DNA from: Akkermansiaceae bacterium
Lineage (GTDB): Bacteria > Verrucomicrobiota > Verrucomicrobiia > Verrucomicrobiales > Akkermansiaceae
NCBI GenBank assembly: GCA_903934285.1
Contig: CAIZNN010000188.1
Coordinates: forward strand, 1 to 33,803
Direction: 5' to 3'
Length of the DNA: 33,803 nt
Shown here: piece by piece, positions 16,465-25,304 of the stretch
Numbering within the stretch: the first letter of the stretch is position 1
Layout of the letters: each line of letters opens with the position of its first letter
Position numbers and translations under genes: made by a program
The notes under the pieces: generated by a model
Seen by the model: only the letters and a program-made list of their open reading frames with translations
Told to the model about the DNA's origin: nothing
Database searches by the model: none

Positions 16465-17712
16465 CTACAGCGCCTGCGGGTTTTGCATCAGGGCGGCGAC
16501 CCGGTTGAGGAGCACGCCGGCGCCGCCGCCATCGACGACGCGGTGGTCGAAGGTGAGGACGAGGGCGGCTTCGGTGGCGGGGAGGAAGGCGCGCACCTGC
16601 TCGCTCCAGACCGGTTTTTTGACGCCGGCGCCGAGGCCGAGGATGAGGGTTTCGTTGGGCAGGGGGATCGGGGTGCCCAAGGACAGGCCGAAGGTGCCGA
16701 AGTTGGTGACCGTGGCGATGCCGCCTTTGCAGTCCGCCTCGGTGAGCCGGCGCTGGCGGGCGCGGTCGACCAGATCGTCGTATTCGGCGATGAGTTCGGC
16801 CAGCGGTTTTTGATCCGCCTTGCGCACCACGGGGACGACCACCCCGTCTTTGACCTGGACCGCCACGCCGATGTCGAACGAGCGGGGATGGACGATTTTC
16901 TCGCCGATGAGGTAGCCGGCGGTGGCGGGCAGTTCGCTGAGGGCCAAGGCAAAGGCGCGCAGCAGGTAAAGCGTCAGTCCGGGCTTGGGGGCTTGCAGGC
17001 TGCGGTGGTCGATGGCCCGATCCAGCAGCAGCGGCAGGCCGACGGTGGCCAGCGGCCGGGTCCAACTGCGGCGCATGGCATCGGCCACGGCGAGGCGCAT
17101 CGAGGAGGCGTGGCTGCTGGGCCAGGCTTCCAGGTAATCGAGGAAGCCTTCGAGGTCTTCCACGGTGACGCGGCCGCCGGCGCCGGTGCCGACCACGGCG
17201 GAGATGTCCGCCTCGCGCAGGCCGAGGTCGTCCATGCGGGCGCGCATTCGCGGCGAGATATAATGCGCGCCCATGACGCCGATGGGGACCGGCAGCCCCT
17301 TAACGCTGGGGACCACGGCGGGGGCTTCCTCGTAGCCATCGTCTTCCAGCGCGAAGTGGACGTTGGCATCCTTGGCGCCGGAGCTTTGGGATGGGCCGGC
17401 GGGTTTGGAGGCGCTGCGTTTGGCTTCCACGGATTCGAGGGTTTCCACGCCGGTGCGGGCGATTTCCTCGGCGGTGACGTCCAGCAGGCCGAGCAAGGTG
17501 CCGACCGAGTAGGAAACCCCCTCTTTGGCGCGGATGTCCGCCACGGTGCCATTGCAGAGGGTGGTCACGCTCATGATCGCCTTGTTGGTTTCCACTTCAA
17601 TGATGTCCTGGTCGGCACGCACGGTGTCGCCCACGGCCACTTGCAGGCGGACAATGGTCGCCTCGGCAATGGATTCGCCAAGCTGCGGCATGAGGATGGG
17701 GACGGTGGGCAT
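16465..17712 (-). CDS. pdhC: 2-oxoacid dehydrogenase E2 (dihydrolipoamide acyltransferase)
   Basis: E2 transfers the acyl group from E1 to coenzyme A through a lipoyl-lysine arm and forms the core of the complex. The 415-residue protein has one lipoyl domain (residues 1-80) with the modified lysine at 44 in VETNKAIMS. An E1/E3-binding domain lies at about 150-190 (YISPRMRARM, GTGAGGRVTVEDL). The catalytic domain ends with DHRVVDGG, giving His390 and Asp394. The lipoyl motif has Asn where Asp is usual (ETDKA). It follows E1 beta with a 42-bp gap on the same strand. Pyruvate is the most likely substrate, but branched-chain 2-oxoacids cannot be excluded. No E3 (lipoamide dehydrogenase) gene is present in the window. 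Confidence 0.92.
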   Translation of the reverse strand: MPTVPILMPQLGESIAEATIVRLQVAVGDTVRADQDIIEVETNKAIMSVTTLCNGTVADIRAKEGVSYSVGTLLGLLDVTAEEIARTGVETLESVEAKRSASKPAGPSQSSGAKDANVHFALEDDGYEEAPAVVPSVKGLPVPIGVMGAHYISPRMRARMDDLGLREADISAVVGTGAGGRVTVEDLEGFLDYLEAWPSSHASSMRLAVADAMRRSWTRPLATVGLPLLLDRAIDHRSLQAPKPGLTLYLLRAFALALSELPATAGYLIGEKIVHPRSFDIGVAVQVKDGVVVPVVRKADQKPLAELIAEYDDLVDRARQRRLTEADCKGGIATVTNFGTFGLSLGTPIPLPNETLILGLGAGVKKPVWSEQVRAFLPATEAALVLTFDHRVVDGGGAGVLLNRVAALMQNPQAL

Positions 17713-17754
17713 GGGCGCGACGAATTGAAATTTGAGATTGGCGAATTGAGATTC

Positions 17755-18720
17755 TCAGAACGAGAGCAAGTGGCGGAGCGCTTCGCAGATGGATTCCGGG
17801 GTCGGGCGGTGGGAGGCCCACAATTTCGGGTGATAGGGAATCGGGGTATCGCGGGCGTTGAGGCGCTGTGGCGGGGCGTCGAGCAGGTGGAAGCCGTGTT
17901 CGGCGACGCGCGCCACCACTTCGGCAGTCACGCCACCCCACGGGAAGGCCTCGCCAAGGGCCAGCAACCGGCCGGTGCGGGCGACGGAGGCGAGGATGGT
18001 ATCGAGGTCCAGCGGTTTGACCGAGCGCAGATCGACCACTTCGATTTCCCAGCCGTCGGCTTGGAGGCGGTCGGCGGCGCGCACCGCCTCATGCACCATG
18101 GCGCTGTAGGCGACGACGGTGGCGTGTTTGCCGGGGCGTGCGATGCGGGCCTGGCCGATGGGCAGGTGTTCGTTGTTGATGGACTTGGCCTTGAGCCAGC
18201 GGTAGAGGAATTTGTGTTCGCAATAGATGACCGGGTCATTGAGGGCCACCCCATCGATGAGCATGTGATAGGCATCGGCGACGGTGGCTGGGGTGAGCAC
18301 GATGAGGCCGGGGTATTGGGCGTAAATGCCTTCCATGTTTTGGCTGTGGAAGGGGCCGGAGCCGGGGGTGCCGCCGGAGGGCAGGCGCACGGTGATGGGA
18401 ATGGGCACGCCGGTGCGGTAAAAATGGGTGGCCGCCTGATTGACGATTTGGTTGAAAGCGATGGCCGAGAAATCCGCGAACTGCATTTCCACGATCGGGC
18501 GCAGGCCTTCGATGGCGGCGCCCACGGCGAGGCCGATCATGGCGTCCTCCGAGATCGGGCAATCAAACACCCGGCCGGGGAATGCCGCCGCCAACCCTTT
18601 GGTGGCCTTGAAGGCGCCGCCGAACACGCCGATGTCCTGGCCATAAAGAAACACCCGCTCGTCGTCGCGCAGGAGTTTTTCCTGGGCTTCACGGATGGCG
18701 TCGATGTAGGTCACACTCAC
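17755..18720 (-). CDS. pdhB: Pyruvate/2-oxoacid dehydrogenase E1 component, beta subunit
   Basis: The beta subunit completes the thiamine-diphosphate active site of heterotetrameric E1. The 321-residue length is typical. Family motifs include YIDAIREAQ at the N-terminus, FLYGQDIGVFGGAFKATKG, PISEDAMIGLAVGAA, PSGGTPGSGPFHSQ and the C-terminal transketolase segment with EVVDLRSVKPLD. I chose the GTG at 18720, which overlaps the E1 alpha stop (GTGA). A longer frame up to 18906 is only the shadow of E1 alpha. A second GTG at 18714 is possible. The 4-bp overlap indicates coupled production of the two E1 subunits. Confidence 0.92.
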   Translation of the reverse strand: MSVTYIDAIREAQEKLLRDDERVFLYGQDIGVFGGAFKATKGLAAAFPGRVFDCPISEDAMIGLAVGAAIEGLRPIVEMQFADFSAIAFNQIVNQAATHFYRTGVPIPITVRLPSGGTPGSGPFHSQNMEGIYAQYPGLIVLTPATVADAYHMLIDGVALNDPVIYCEHKFLYRWLKAKSINNEHLPIGQARIARPGKHATVVAYSAMVHEAVRAADRLQADGWEIEVVDLRSVKPLDLDTILASVARTGRLLALGEAFPWGGVTAEVVARVAEHGFHLLDAPPQRLNARDTPIPYHPKLWASHRPTPESICEALRHLLSF

Positions 18721-19778
18721 TGGCTGATAGGGAATCGGGTGGAGAGGGCCGTCCAGTCCTCGCGGTAGGGATCCGGCGGTGCTTCTTGCTGGGCTTGGGC
18801 CACCGCGCGTTGCACGTCTGCGGCGTATTGGTCCTGCCAGGCGACGATTTCGTCGACGCTGGTGATGCCGGCGGCGACCAGTTGGCGGATGGCCACCTCG
18901 ATGCAATCCTGGCCATAGTGGCCGTGGCGCAGGCTGTCGGGGACGTAAAACGCGTCATCATGCTCGCCATGGCCGGCCAATCGCAGCAAGTGGGCCACGA
19001 TCAACTGCGGTTCGCCGCGCTCGCGGGCGCGGCGCACCGCCTCACGGATCACGGTGGAGCAGGCAAGCAAGTCGGTGCCATCCACCGACCAGCCGCCAAA
19101 GCCGTAGCCACGGGCGCGTTCGACCAGATCGCCGCAGGCGAACTGGCGGTCATTGGGAGTGGAATAGGCAAATTGATTGTTGGTCACCAAAACCACCAGC
19201 GGCAACTTCTCGACCGCGGTGAGATTGAGGGCCTCATGAAACGCCCCGGTGGAGGTGGCGCCGTCACCGATGCAGGTGGCACCGACCACACCCGCAAGCT
19301 GGCCTTTGAGGCGTTTGGCAAAAAGCATCCCGGTGACCACTGCGATCTGCGCGCCGAGGTGGGAAATCATGGCCGGCATGCCCTCCAACGGCCGGCCGCG
19401 GTGGACATTGCCGTCGCGTCCGCGCATCGGGCCCAGCGCGGAGCCCAGGTAGGTGCGGGTGCAATCGAGCAGCGACTCGCCGAATGCGGTGCGTCCGGCC
19501 TGGTCGCGGATCAGCGGGGAGAACACATCCGTGCCGCGGATCAGCGCGGTGCCCAGCGCGGCGCTGACCGCTTCCTGGCCGCGCCCGAGGTACACGCCGC
19601 CGACGATTTTGCCTGCCTTATAAAGGCTGGAGAGCTTGTTTTCCAAAATCCGCGCCAGCAACATCGATTGAAACGCGGACCGGAGAAAATCCCGGTCAAT
19701 CGCGAATTTCCCGGTGGCAGAAGGCAGGTCCAAGGTCGGCACAGGCGGAGCATAAAACGATGCGGGCCGCGCCTGCAA
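18717..19778 (-). CDS. pdhA: Pyruvate/2-oxoacid dehydrogenase E1 component, alpha subunit
   Basis: E1 alpha binds thiamine diphosphate and decarboxylates the 2-oxoacid. The ThDP motif starts with GDGATSTG at 171-178 and ends with the Asn pair at 200-201. A GRGQEA motif near 65-70 and HLGAQI near 140-145 are also family features. The start is uncertain: a TTG at 19778 is preceded by GGAAAG, while a GTG at 19742 would shorten the protein by 12 residues; no in-frame ATG lies nearby. It begins 16 bp after the hisA stop, so it may be cotranscribed with hisA. It overlaps E1 beta by 4 bp. Confidence 0.92.
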   Translation of the reverse strand: MQARPASFYAPPVPTLDLPSATGKFAIDRDFLRSAFQSMLLARILENKLSSLYKAGKIVGGVYLGRGQEAVSAALGTALIRGTDVFSPLIRDQAGRTAFGESLLDCTRTYLGSALGPMRGRDGNVHRGRPLEGMPAMISHLGAQIAVVTGMLFAKRLKGQLAGVVGATCIGDGATSTGAFHEALNLTAVEKLPLVVLVTNNQFAYSTPNDRQFACGDLVERARGYGFGGWSVDGTDLLACSTVIREAVRRARERGEPQLIVAHLLRLAGHGEHDDAFYVPDSLRHGHYGQDCIEVAIRQLVAAGITSVDEIVAWQDQYAADVQRAVAQAQQEAPPDPYREDWTALSTRFPISQ

Positions 19779-19794
19779 CCGCTTTCCATCCGTC

Positions 19795-20565
19795 TCACGA
19801 ATTCCTTCGGTTCCACGCCAGCAAATCGTGGTAGCTCACGCCCGAGCCGCCAAAAAGATCCAGCGCGCTGCCCACCGTGACGTCCACCCGCCCTTGGCCG
19901 GCCTGTTCCACCAAGGCGACATCGGCGAGGCTGGCGGCGCCGCCGGCGTAGGTGATGGGCAGTTTGCCCCAAGCGCCCAAGAGGGCGACAAGTTCGGCGT
20001 CGATGCCCCGGCACAGGCCTTCCACATCGGCGGCGTGGATGAGGAATTCGGCGCAACTCGGGGCGAAGTGGTCGAGGGTGGCGTGATCGACGGGCACGCG
20101 GGTGAGGGTTTGCCAGCGGTTCATCGCCACGGTCCAGCCGGCGGCGGTGCGGCGGCACGACAGGTCGATGACGATCCTCTCGCGGCCCACGGCTTTGACC
20201 AAGGCGGCGAGCGCCTCCGGCAGCGGGCAGCCTTGGGCATCAAACAAGGCCGAGGTGACGATCACGTGGGAGGCGCCGGTATCCAGCCAGCTGGCGGCCT
20301 GGGTGGCATCGATGCCGCCGCCGAGTTGCAGGCCGCCGGGCCAGGCGGCGAGCGCCTCGCGGGCGGCGGCGTCATTGCCGGGGCCGAGCTTGATGACATG
20401 TCCGCCGCTGAGCTCATCGGCCCGGAAGGTAGCCGCAAACCAGCCGGCGGGATGTTCCGAAACAAAATTTTCCAGCGGTGCCGAGCCATCGTCGCGCAAG
20501 CTGCCACCGACGATTTGTTTCACCCGTCCTTGGTGGAGATCGATGCATGGGCGGAAGCGGGTCAT
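19795..20565 (-). CDS. hisA: Phosphoribosylformimino-AICAR-phosphate isomerase, eukaryote type
   Basis: HisA catalyses the Amadori rearrangement of ProFAR in histidine biosynthesis. This 256-residue protein follows the fungal His6 form rather than the usual bacterial form: RPCIDLHQGRVKQIVGG at the N-terminus, then HVIKLGPGNDAAAREAL, LQLGGGI, IVIDLSCRR, MNRWQTLT, EFLIHAADVEGLC, ITYAGGA and VGSALDLFGG. The catalytic Asp residues are expected at 9 and in IVIDLSCR. I chose the ATG at 20565 because it matches the family N-terminus; a longer frame to 20646 adds unrelated residues. No other his gene is nearby, and it sits directly upstream of the E1 alpha gene. Confidence 0.9.
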   Translation of the reverse strand: MTRFRPCIDLHQGRVKQIVGGSLRDDGSAPLENFVSEHPAGWFAATFRADELSGGHVIKLGPGNDAAAREALAAWPGGLQLGGGIDATQAASWLDTGASHVIVTSALFDAQGCPLPEALAALVKAVGRERIVIDLSCRRTAAGWTVAMNRWQTLTRVPVDHATLDHFAPSCAEFLIHAADVEGLCRGIDAELVALLGAWGKLPITYAGGAASLADVALVEQAGQGRVDVTVGSALDLFGGSGVSYHDLLAWNRRNS

Positions 20566-20676
20566 GGCGGCTTGCTGGCGGGGTATTGAAGAATGGACTG
20601 CTATCTCAAAAAAGGAAAATGGCGGGTGGATGCGGCCGTTTCCCAACCACGGATTGCACGGATTTTCCCAGTGGTG
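20566..20676. other. Spacer with a CACGGATT repeat motif
   Basis: This 111-bp gap between riboflavin synthase and hisA holds the doublet ACCACGGATTGCACGGATTT (about 20647-20666). A related segment, GGCCACGGAT followed by ACACAGATTCCACAGAT, occurs downstream of nuoI near 27475-27511. The similarity suggests a dispersed intergenic repeat. No gene is seen. Confidence 0.45.
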
Positions 20677-21324
20677 TCATTCATCACCCATCTTCTGAGC
20701 CTCGCGTGTTGCATTTGAAGCCGGTTCCTGCGCCGCCATCCGCGCTGCCAGCAGGTGGTCGACGTGCTTGGCGAGCATGTCGGCTTCCAGATTCACCGGT
20801 TGGCCGACGCGCGCCGTGTGCAGGTGGGTTTGCTGCCAAGTGTGTGGGGTGATCCAGAAAATGGCGGCGGCAGGCGTGAGTTCCGCGATGGTGAGGGAGA
20901 TGCCGTCGACTGCCAGCGACCCCTTGTCGATGCACAGGCGGTGGATGGCTGGTGGCAGGGAAACTTCGACCACGTGGTCCTGGCCGCGCGTTTCGAGGCG
21001 GGTGATGGTGCCGGTGGCGTCCACATGGCCCTGCACGAAATGGCCGCCGAAGCGGTCACCCACTTGCAAGGCGCGTTCGAGATTGACCAATGACGCCGGG
21101 CACAGCGCGCCGAGGGAGGTGACGCGCAACGTTTGCCCCAGCAAATCAAAGGCGATGCCGTGTGCGGATAGCCCGGCCACCGTCAGGCAGCACCCGTTGA
21201 TCGCCACCGAATCGCCCAGCGCCAGCTCGGCGGCAAACGGGATGGCCAAGGTGAGGCGGGCCTGCTCGCCGCGGGACTCGAGGGTGACGACGCTGCCGGT
21301 GGATTCGACAAGACCAGTGAACAT
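20677..21324 (-). CDS. ribE: Riboflavin synthase, alpha chain
   Basis: Riboflavin synthase dismutates two molecules of 6,7-dimethyl-8-ribityllumazine to riboflavin in the cytoplasm. The 215-residue protein starts with the invariant MFTGLVES and has two homologous lumazine-binding halves. The first contains GDSVAINGCCLTV (about 38-50) and the second GSLAVDGISLTI (about 134-145). GHFVQGHVD near 95-103 is a further family motif. The ATG at 21324 is fixed by the conserved N-terminus; the frame continues upstream but without homology. It stands apart from other rib genes, 111 bp upstream of hisA. Confidence 0.95.
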   Translation of the reverse strand: MFTGLVESTGSVVTLESRGEQARLTLAIPFAAELALGDSVAINGCCLTVAGLSAHGIAFDLLGQTLRVTSLGALCPASLVNLERALQVGDRFGGHFVQGHVDATGTITRLETRGQDHVVEVSLPPAIHRLCIDKGSLAVDGISLTIAELTPAAAIFWITPHTWQQTHLHTARVGQPVNLEADMLAKHVDHLLAARMAAQEPASNATREAQKMGDE

Positions 21325-21407
21325 GTGGTGAAAAAATGGGGGGCTAGTGGGATCGCCAGGGGCGCTTGGAAAATGCCAGTGTGATTTGCCGGCACGCGCT
21401 GGGCAAG

Positions 21408-21443
21408 CCTTGGTTTGGGCCTTGGTTTGGGCCTTGGTTTGGG
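21408..21443. repeat. Three perfect 12-bp tandem repeats
   Basis: The unit CCTTGGTTTGGG occurs three times without mismatch at 21408-21419, 21420-21431 and 21432-21443. It lies in the 337-bp gap between the divergent ribE and the helicase gene. It may be slipped-strand DNA or part of the divergent promoter region. Apart from this the gap holds nothing I recognise. Confidence 0.85.
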
Positions 21444-21661
21444 CATGCGCGTCAAGTGAGCGCACGACAAAGGGAGGGGGCTCTCCGCATCGCCCGGACC
21501 ATGAGAAGTCCATGGGAAGCGCCTTGCCTCCACCCATTGGCTCACCATGGGCGCGGCGGATCGGAGTGCCGCCGCTCCTTGAACGCGCGCCACCACAATT
21601 TGTGCCTTTTGCCACCGCGTGATTGCCAAGCGCTCCCATCCCCGCTTCCATCCGCCTGCCG

Positions 21662-23665
21662 ATGGCCAACCCATTCTCATTTGACTCCCTCAACCAAGCC
21701 CAGCGCGAAGCCGTCGGCGCGCTGGATGGCCCGGTCATGATCCTGGCCGGCGCCGGCACCGGCAAAACCCGCACCGTCACCTGCCGCATCGCCCACATGC
21801 TGGAGAAACGCATCCCGCCTGCCGACATCCTCGCCGTCACCTTCACCAACAAAGCCGCCAGCGAAATGCGCGAACGCATCGCCGGCATGGTCTCGAAAAA
21901 AGCCGCCGCCGACATGACGGTCTGCACGTTCCACTCGCTCTGCGTGCGCATCCTGCGCGGCGGCATCGACAAACTCGGCTACAAACGCAATTTCTCCATC
22001 TGCTCGCACTCCGACCAGGTCGGGCTCATGAAACAATTGTTAGTCCGCAAGGGCGGCAGCGACGAGAAGGTCAAGCCCGACGACGTGCTGGCCGCCATCT
22101 CCAAGGCCAAAAACAAGGGTGCCGACCCCGCCGACCTCGAGGACGACTATTTCGCCACCCTCGCCGTCGCCTATCAAAACGAACTGCGCGCCCAGAACGC
22201 CGTCGATTTCGACGACCTGTTGTTACTCGCCGAGCAGGTCCTGCGCGAGCATGCCGACGTCCGCGAGCATTTCCGCCAGCGCTACAAACGCGTCACCGTG
22301 GATGAATTCCAGGACACCAACGCGCTCCAAATGCGCCTGCTCCAACAACTTGTCACCGCCCCCTATCATGTCTGCGTGGTCGGTGACGACGACCAGTCGA
22401 TCTACGGCTGGCGCGGCGCGGAAGTCGCCAACATCCTGCAGTTCGAGAAATTCTTCCCCGACCCGAAGATCATTCGGTTAGAAGAGAACTATCGTTCGAC
22501 CCACGCGGTGCTGCACACCGCCAACAGCCTGATCAAGCACAACCGCGGCCGCCGCGAGAAGACCCTGCGCTCCACCCGCAAGGGCGGGGATCCGGTGCGC
22601 ATTGTGGCGATGCCCGGCGATGACGAGGAGGCCGAATTCATCGCCGAGGAAATCATCGCCGAAAAGGGTGCCGTCGGCCGCGAGTGGGAAGACTTCGCCG
22701 TGTTGTTCCGCACCAACGGCCAAAGCCGCAAACTCGAACTCGCCCTGCGCGAACGCAAAGTCCCCTACCGCATGGTCGGCGCGCAGAGTTTTTATGACCG
22801 CCGCGAAGTGCGCGACGTGCTTGCCTACACCCAACTCCTCGTCTCGCCCGAGGCCGACGTGCCGTTGCTGCGCATCCTCAACGCGCCTAACCGCGGCATC
22901 GGCCAGGCCACCGCCGTGCTCGCCACCGAGTGGAGCCGCGACCACGACCAAAGCGTGTGGCAGGCGCTCTGCGACCCGGACTTCACCTATCAACTCGGGG
23001 GCAAGACCCGCCACTGCATCGAGGCGTTCGTCGCCCTCATCGCCGGCGCCAAAAACCGCATCGATCTCAACCACGAAAACCCCGCCGATGTCCTCGACGG
23101 CCTGATCAAGCAAATCGAATACCTGGCGTGGATCGAGCGCGCGTGCAAGACCGACAGCGAGCGCCAGCAACGCGGCGAAGGCATCCACAGCGTCATCGAC
23201 AGCCTCCGCAACCACACCGCCAAGGGCAAGAAACTCCAAGCCTTCCTCGACGACAGCGCGCTGGCGTCCGAGCGCGAGGACGAGGATCTGGAAAAAAAGC
23301 AAGGTGCCACCCTGATCACCCTGCACGCCTCCAAGGGCCTGGAGTTTCCCATCGTCTATCTGGTCGGCCTGGAGGAGGGGTTCCTGCCGCACACCCGCTC
23401 CATCGCCGAGGGCACCAAGGATGAGGAGCGGCGGCTCCTCTACGTCGGCATCACCCGCGCCCAGGACCAACTCACCATGACCTATTGCGCCAGCCGCATC
23501 AAATGGGGCCAGCAAACCGGTTGCCAACCCAGCTCCTTCATCGGCGAACTCGATGACGAGCACCTCACTCACACCAGTTACGATGACATCCTCGGCGCCG
23601 AACCCAGCACCGCGGAACTCGACAACTTTTTCGGCAGTCTCAAGGGTCTGCTCAATGATATCTGA
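21662..23665 (+). CDS. UvrD/PcrA/Rep-type superfamily 1A DNA helicase
   Basis: This is an ATP-dependent 3'-5' DNA helicase of the UvrD/Rep family, acting in repair and replication restart. The 667-residue protein has the full motif set: Q-motif LNQAQREAV (10-18), Walker A GAGTGKT (30-36), motif Ia FTNKAASEM, motif II VDEFQDTN, motif III GDDDQSIYGWRGA, motif IV RLEENYRST, motif V LHASKGLEFPIVYL and motif VI RRLLYVGITRAQ. The start at ATG 21662 fits the family; a longer frame from a TTG at 21623 adds 13 residues. I cannot choose between UvrD, PcrA and Rep from sequence alone. It is transcribed away from ribE and lies 360 bp upstream of nuoB. Confidence 0.93.
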   Translation: MANPFSFDSLNQAQREAVGALDGPVMILAGAGTGKTRTVTCRIAHMLEKRIPPADILAVTFTNKAASEMRERIAGMVSKKAAADMTVCTFHSLCVRILRGGIDKLGYKRNFSICSHSDQVGLMKQLLVRKGGSDEKVKPDDVLAAISKAKNKGADPADLEDDYFATLAVAYQNELRAQNAVDFDDLLLLAEQVLREHADVREHFRQRYKRVTVDEFQDTNALQMRLLQQLVTAPYHVCVVGDDDQSIYGWRGAEVANILQFEKFFPDPKIIRLEENYRSTHAVLHTANSLIKHNRGRREKTLRSTRKGGDPVRIVAMPGDDEEAEFIAEEIIAEKGAVGREWEDFAVLFRTNGQSRKLELALRERKVPYRMVGAQSFYDRREVRDVLAYTQLLVSPEADVPLLRILNAPNRGIGQATAVLATEWSRDHDQSVWQALCDPDFTYQLGGKTRHCIEAFVALIAGAKNRIDLNHENPADVLDGLIKQIEYLAWIERACKTDSERQQRGEGIHSVIDSLRNHTAKGKKLQAFLDDSALASEREDEDLEKKQGATLITLHASKGLEFPIVYLVGLEEGFLPHTRSIAEGTKDEERRLLYVGITRAQDQLTMTYCASRIKWGQQTGCQPSSFIGELDDEHLTHTSYDDILGAEPSTAELDNFFGSLKGLLNDI

Positions 23666-24025
23666 TGGGCCGGGGGCGCTTGTCGCACCCCGCCCGCCAT
23701 AATCTAACAACCCTGGCGGGTGCCGGTGGGGCCCTGCGCAGCCACCTCGATTGCCGGCCAGCCTGGCCAGGCCGTTGCAGAAGCCGATTCCTCTGGCAAG
23801 CTCAAAGGCGCGCTCCATGGCCCGATTTCGCGGGGGGCTTTGGATTTTTGTTGCTTGACGTGGGCGGCACCCCTGTGCTTCTTGCGGCAGCCGCAACTGC
23901 CGGTCCATTGCGATGGATCGAGGGTCGCGGCGGTGGTCGTTTGGTTGCTGCTCGCCGAGGGTTGGTGCGGGCGGGCGGCGGCGGCTGGCACTCGAGAAGC
24001 ACCCGGAGAACCCGAATTGAGACGC
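23666..24025. other. Spacer between the helicase and nuoB, no clear gene
   Basis: The nuoB frame stays open upstream to 23720, but the extra 102 residues show no NuoB homology and are low-complexity Ala/Gly/Trp-rich. A leftward frame here has a Cys-containing [10 protein letters not shown] segment that recalls SEC-C type zinc motifs, but it lacks a family-like context. A TTGACG hexamer near 23854 could belong to a nuo promoter. I assign nothing firmly. Confidence 0.4.
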
Positions 24026-24655
24026 ATGGCGATTGACCCAAAACTGGCGGAAGACCTGAAATCGCAGGGAGTGCATGTCACTTCCTTCGAGAGCTTGATC
24101 AATTGGGGCCGTGCCAGCTCACTGTGGCCGCTGCAATTCGGCCTGGCCTGTTGCGCCATTGAAATGATCGCCGCCACCATGGCCAAGTACGACATGGCGC
24201 GCTTTGGCGCCGAAGTGTTTCGCCCGTCGCCGCGGCAGGCGGACTTGATGATCGTGGCCGGCACGGTGACCAAGAAAATGGCGCCGCAAGTCGTTCGTCT
24301 CTACAACCAGATGGCCGAGCCGAAATACGTCATCGCCATGGGTGCCTGCGCGATTTCCGGCGGCCCGTTCAAGGATGGTTACAACGTGCTCAAAGGCATC
24401 GACCGCTTCATTCCCGTCGACGTGTCCATCCCCGGCTGCCCGCCGCGACCGGAAGCATTGCTCCACGGCCTCATCACGCTGCGCGAACAAATCGCCAAGG
24501 AAAAACTCCTGGGGCGCACCCGCGCCCGCCATGCCGATCCCAATGCCGGCGCCGAACTGCCGGTGCCGACATTCGGCCCCCACGATCTGGAACCCACCTT
24601 CAACCCGGACCTTTGGAATCCGCCCGCCATCACCCGCCACGCCAGCGAATCATGA
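24026..24655 (+). CDS. nuoB: NADH-quinone oxidoreductase subunit B
   Basis: NuoB carries the terminal [4Fe-4S] cluster N2 of respiratory complex I, next to the quinone site in the peripheral arm. The 209-residue protein has the four ligands: the tandem Cys pair in GLACCAIEM, one Cys in MGACAISGG and one in IPGCPPRPE. The ATG at 24026 fits the family; the frame extends upstream without homology. A C-terminal extension of about 35 residues follows the conserved core. It overlaps nuoC by 4 bp (ATGA). Confidence 0.95.
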   Translation: MAIDPKLAEDLKSQGVHVTSFESLINWGRASSLWPLQFGLACCAIEMIAATMAKYDMARFGAEVFRPSPRQADLMIVAGTVTKKMAPQVVRLYNQMAEPKYVIAMGACAISGGPFKDGYNVLKGIDRFIPVDVSIPGCPPRPEALLHGLITLREQIAKEKLLGRTRARHADPNAGAELPVPTFGPHDLEPTFNPDLWNPPAITRHASES

Positions 24656-25260
24656 TGCCCGACCTTGCCGCCATCCTCAGCCGCGTGCAGACGGCTCTGC
24701 CCGCCGCTGCCCTCGCGCTGCGCCGCAACCCCGGCCCCGCCGGCCAGGATTCCCTCCTCGTCGCCCCCGCCGACCTCGTCGCAGTCTGCCGATTTCTGCG
24801 CGACACCCCGGAACTCGCGTTTGATCTTCTATCCAATGTGACCGGGGTGGACTGGCCCGATCCGGCCACAGCCGACGCGGTGGCCGTGCCGGCGGAGGCA
24901 ACCGCGCCGGCCGCGTGCGGCTTTCTCGAAGTTGTCTATCATCTTTACTCGACCCCCCGCCGCGTCGGCCCGCTGGTGTTGCGCGCCCGCACCGCGGACC
25001 GCGCCGCCGCGGTGCAACTCCCCTCGGTGGTGGCGGTCTATCGCAGTGCCGAGTTCCAGGAGCGCGAAATCTACGATTTGTTCGGGGTGATCTTCACGGG
25101 GCATCCCGACCTGCGCCGGATTTTGATGTGGGATGAATTCCTGGACCACCCGCTGCGCAAGGATTACGTGGCGCCGGATGACTACCAATACGAGCCGACC
25201 CCTCACGATGCCGTGTTGGAAAAAGCCAAACTGCATTACCCCGCCAAAGCTGAAAGTTGA
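24652..25260 (+). CDS. nuoC: NADH-quinone oxidoreductase subunit C
   Basis: NuoC is the 30-kDa peripheral-arm subunit of complex I. The 202-residue protein shows the family signature [18 protein letters not shown] followed by RRILMWDEF and HPLRKDY near the C-terminus. The start at 24652 overlaps the nuoB stop; a second ATG at 24655 is directly adjacent. The last Gly of the usual GHPLRKDY is Asp here (DHPLRKDY). The gene is followed by a 44-bp gap and nuoD. Confidence 0.95.
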   Translation: MMPDLAAILSRVQTALPAAALALRRNPGPAGQDSLLVAPADLVAVCRFLRDTPELAFDLLSNVTGVDWPDPATADAVAVPAEATAPAACGFLEVVYHLYSTPRRVGPLVLRARTADRAAAVQLPSVVAVYRSAEFQEREIYDLFGVIFTGHPDLRRILMWDEFLDHPLRKDYVAPDDYQYEPTPHDAVLEKAKLHYPAKAES

Positions 25261-25304
25261 AATTTTGAATCTGCAAGCCGTGGTTTCCAACTGAGTTTAC
25301 GAGA

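Noticed and set aside
16279-18768. 829-residue rightward frame
   Set aside because: It is antisense to E2 and E1 beta, both with intact family motifs; Gly/Ala/Asp-rich shadow.
18786-19880. 364-residue rightward frame
   Set aside because: It lies antisense to E1 alpha and has no recognisable domain.
22478-24076. 532-residue leftward frame over the helicase
   Set aside because: It is antisense to a complete UvrD-type helicase and low complexity in its centre.
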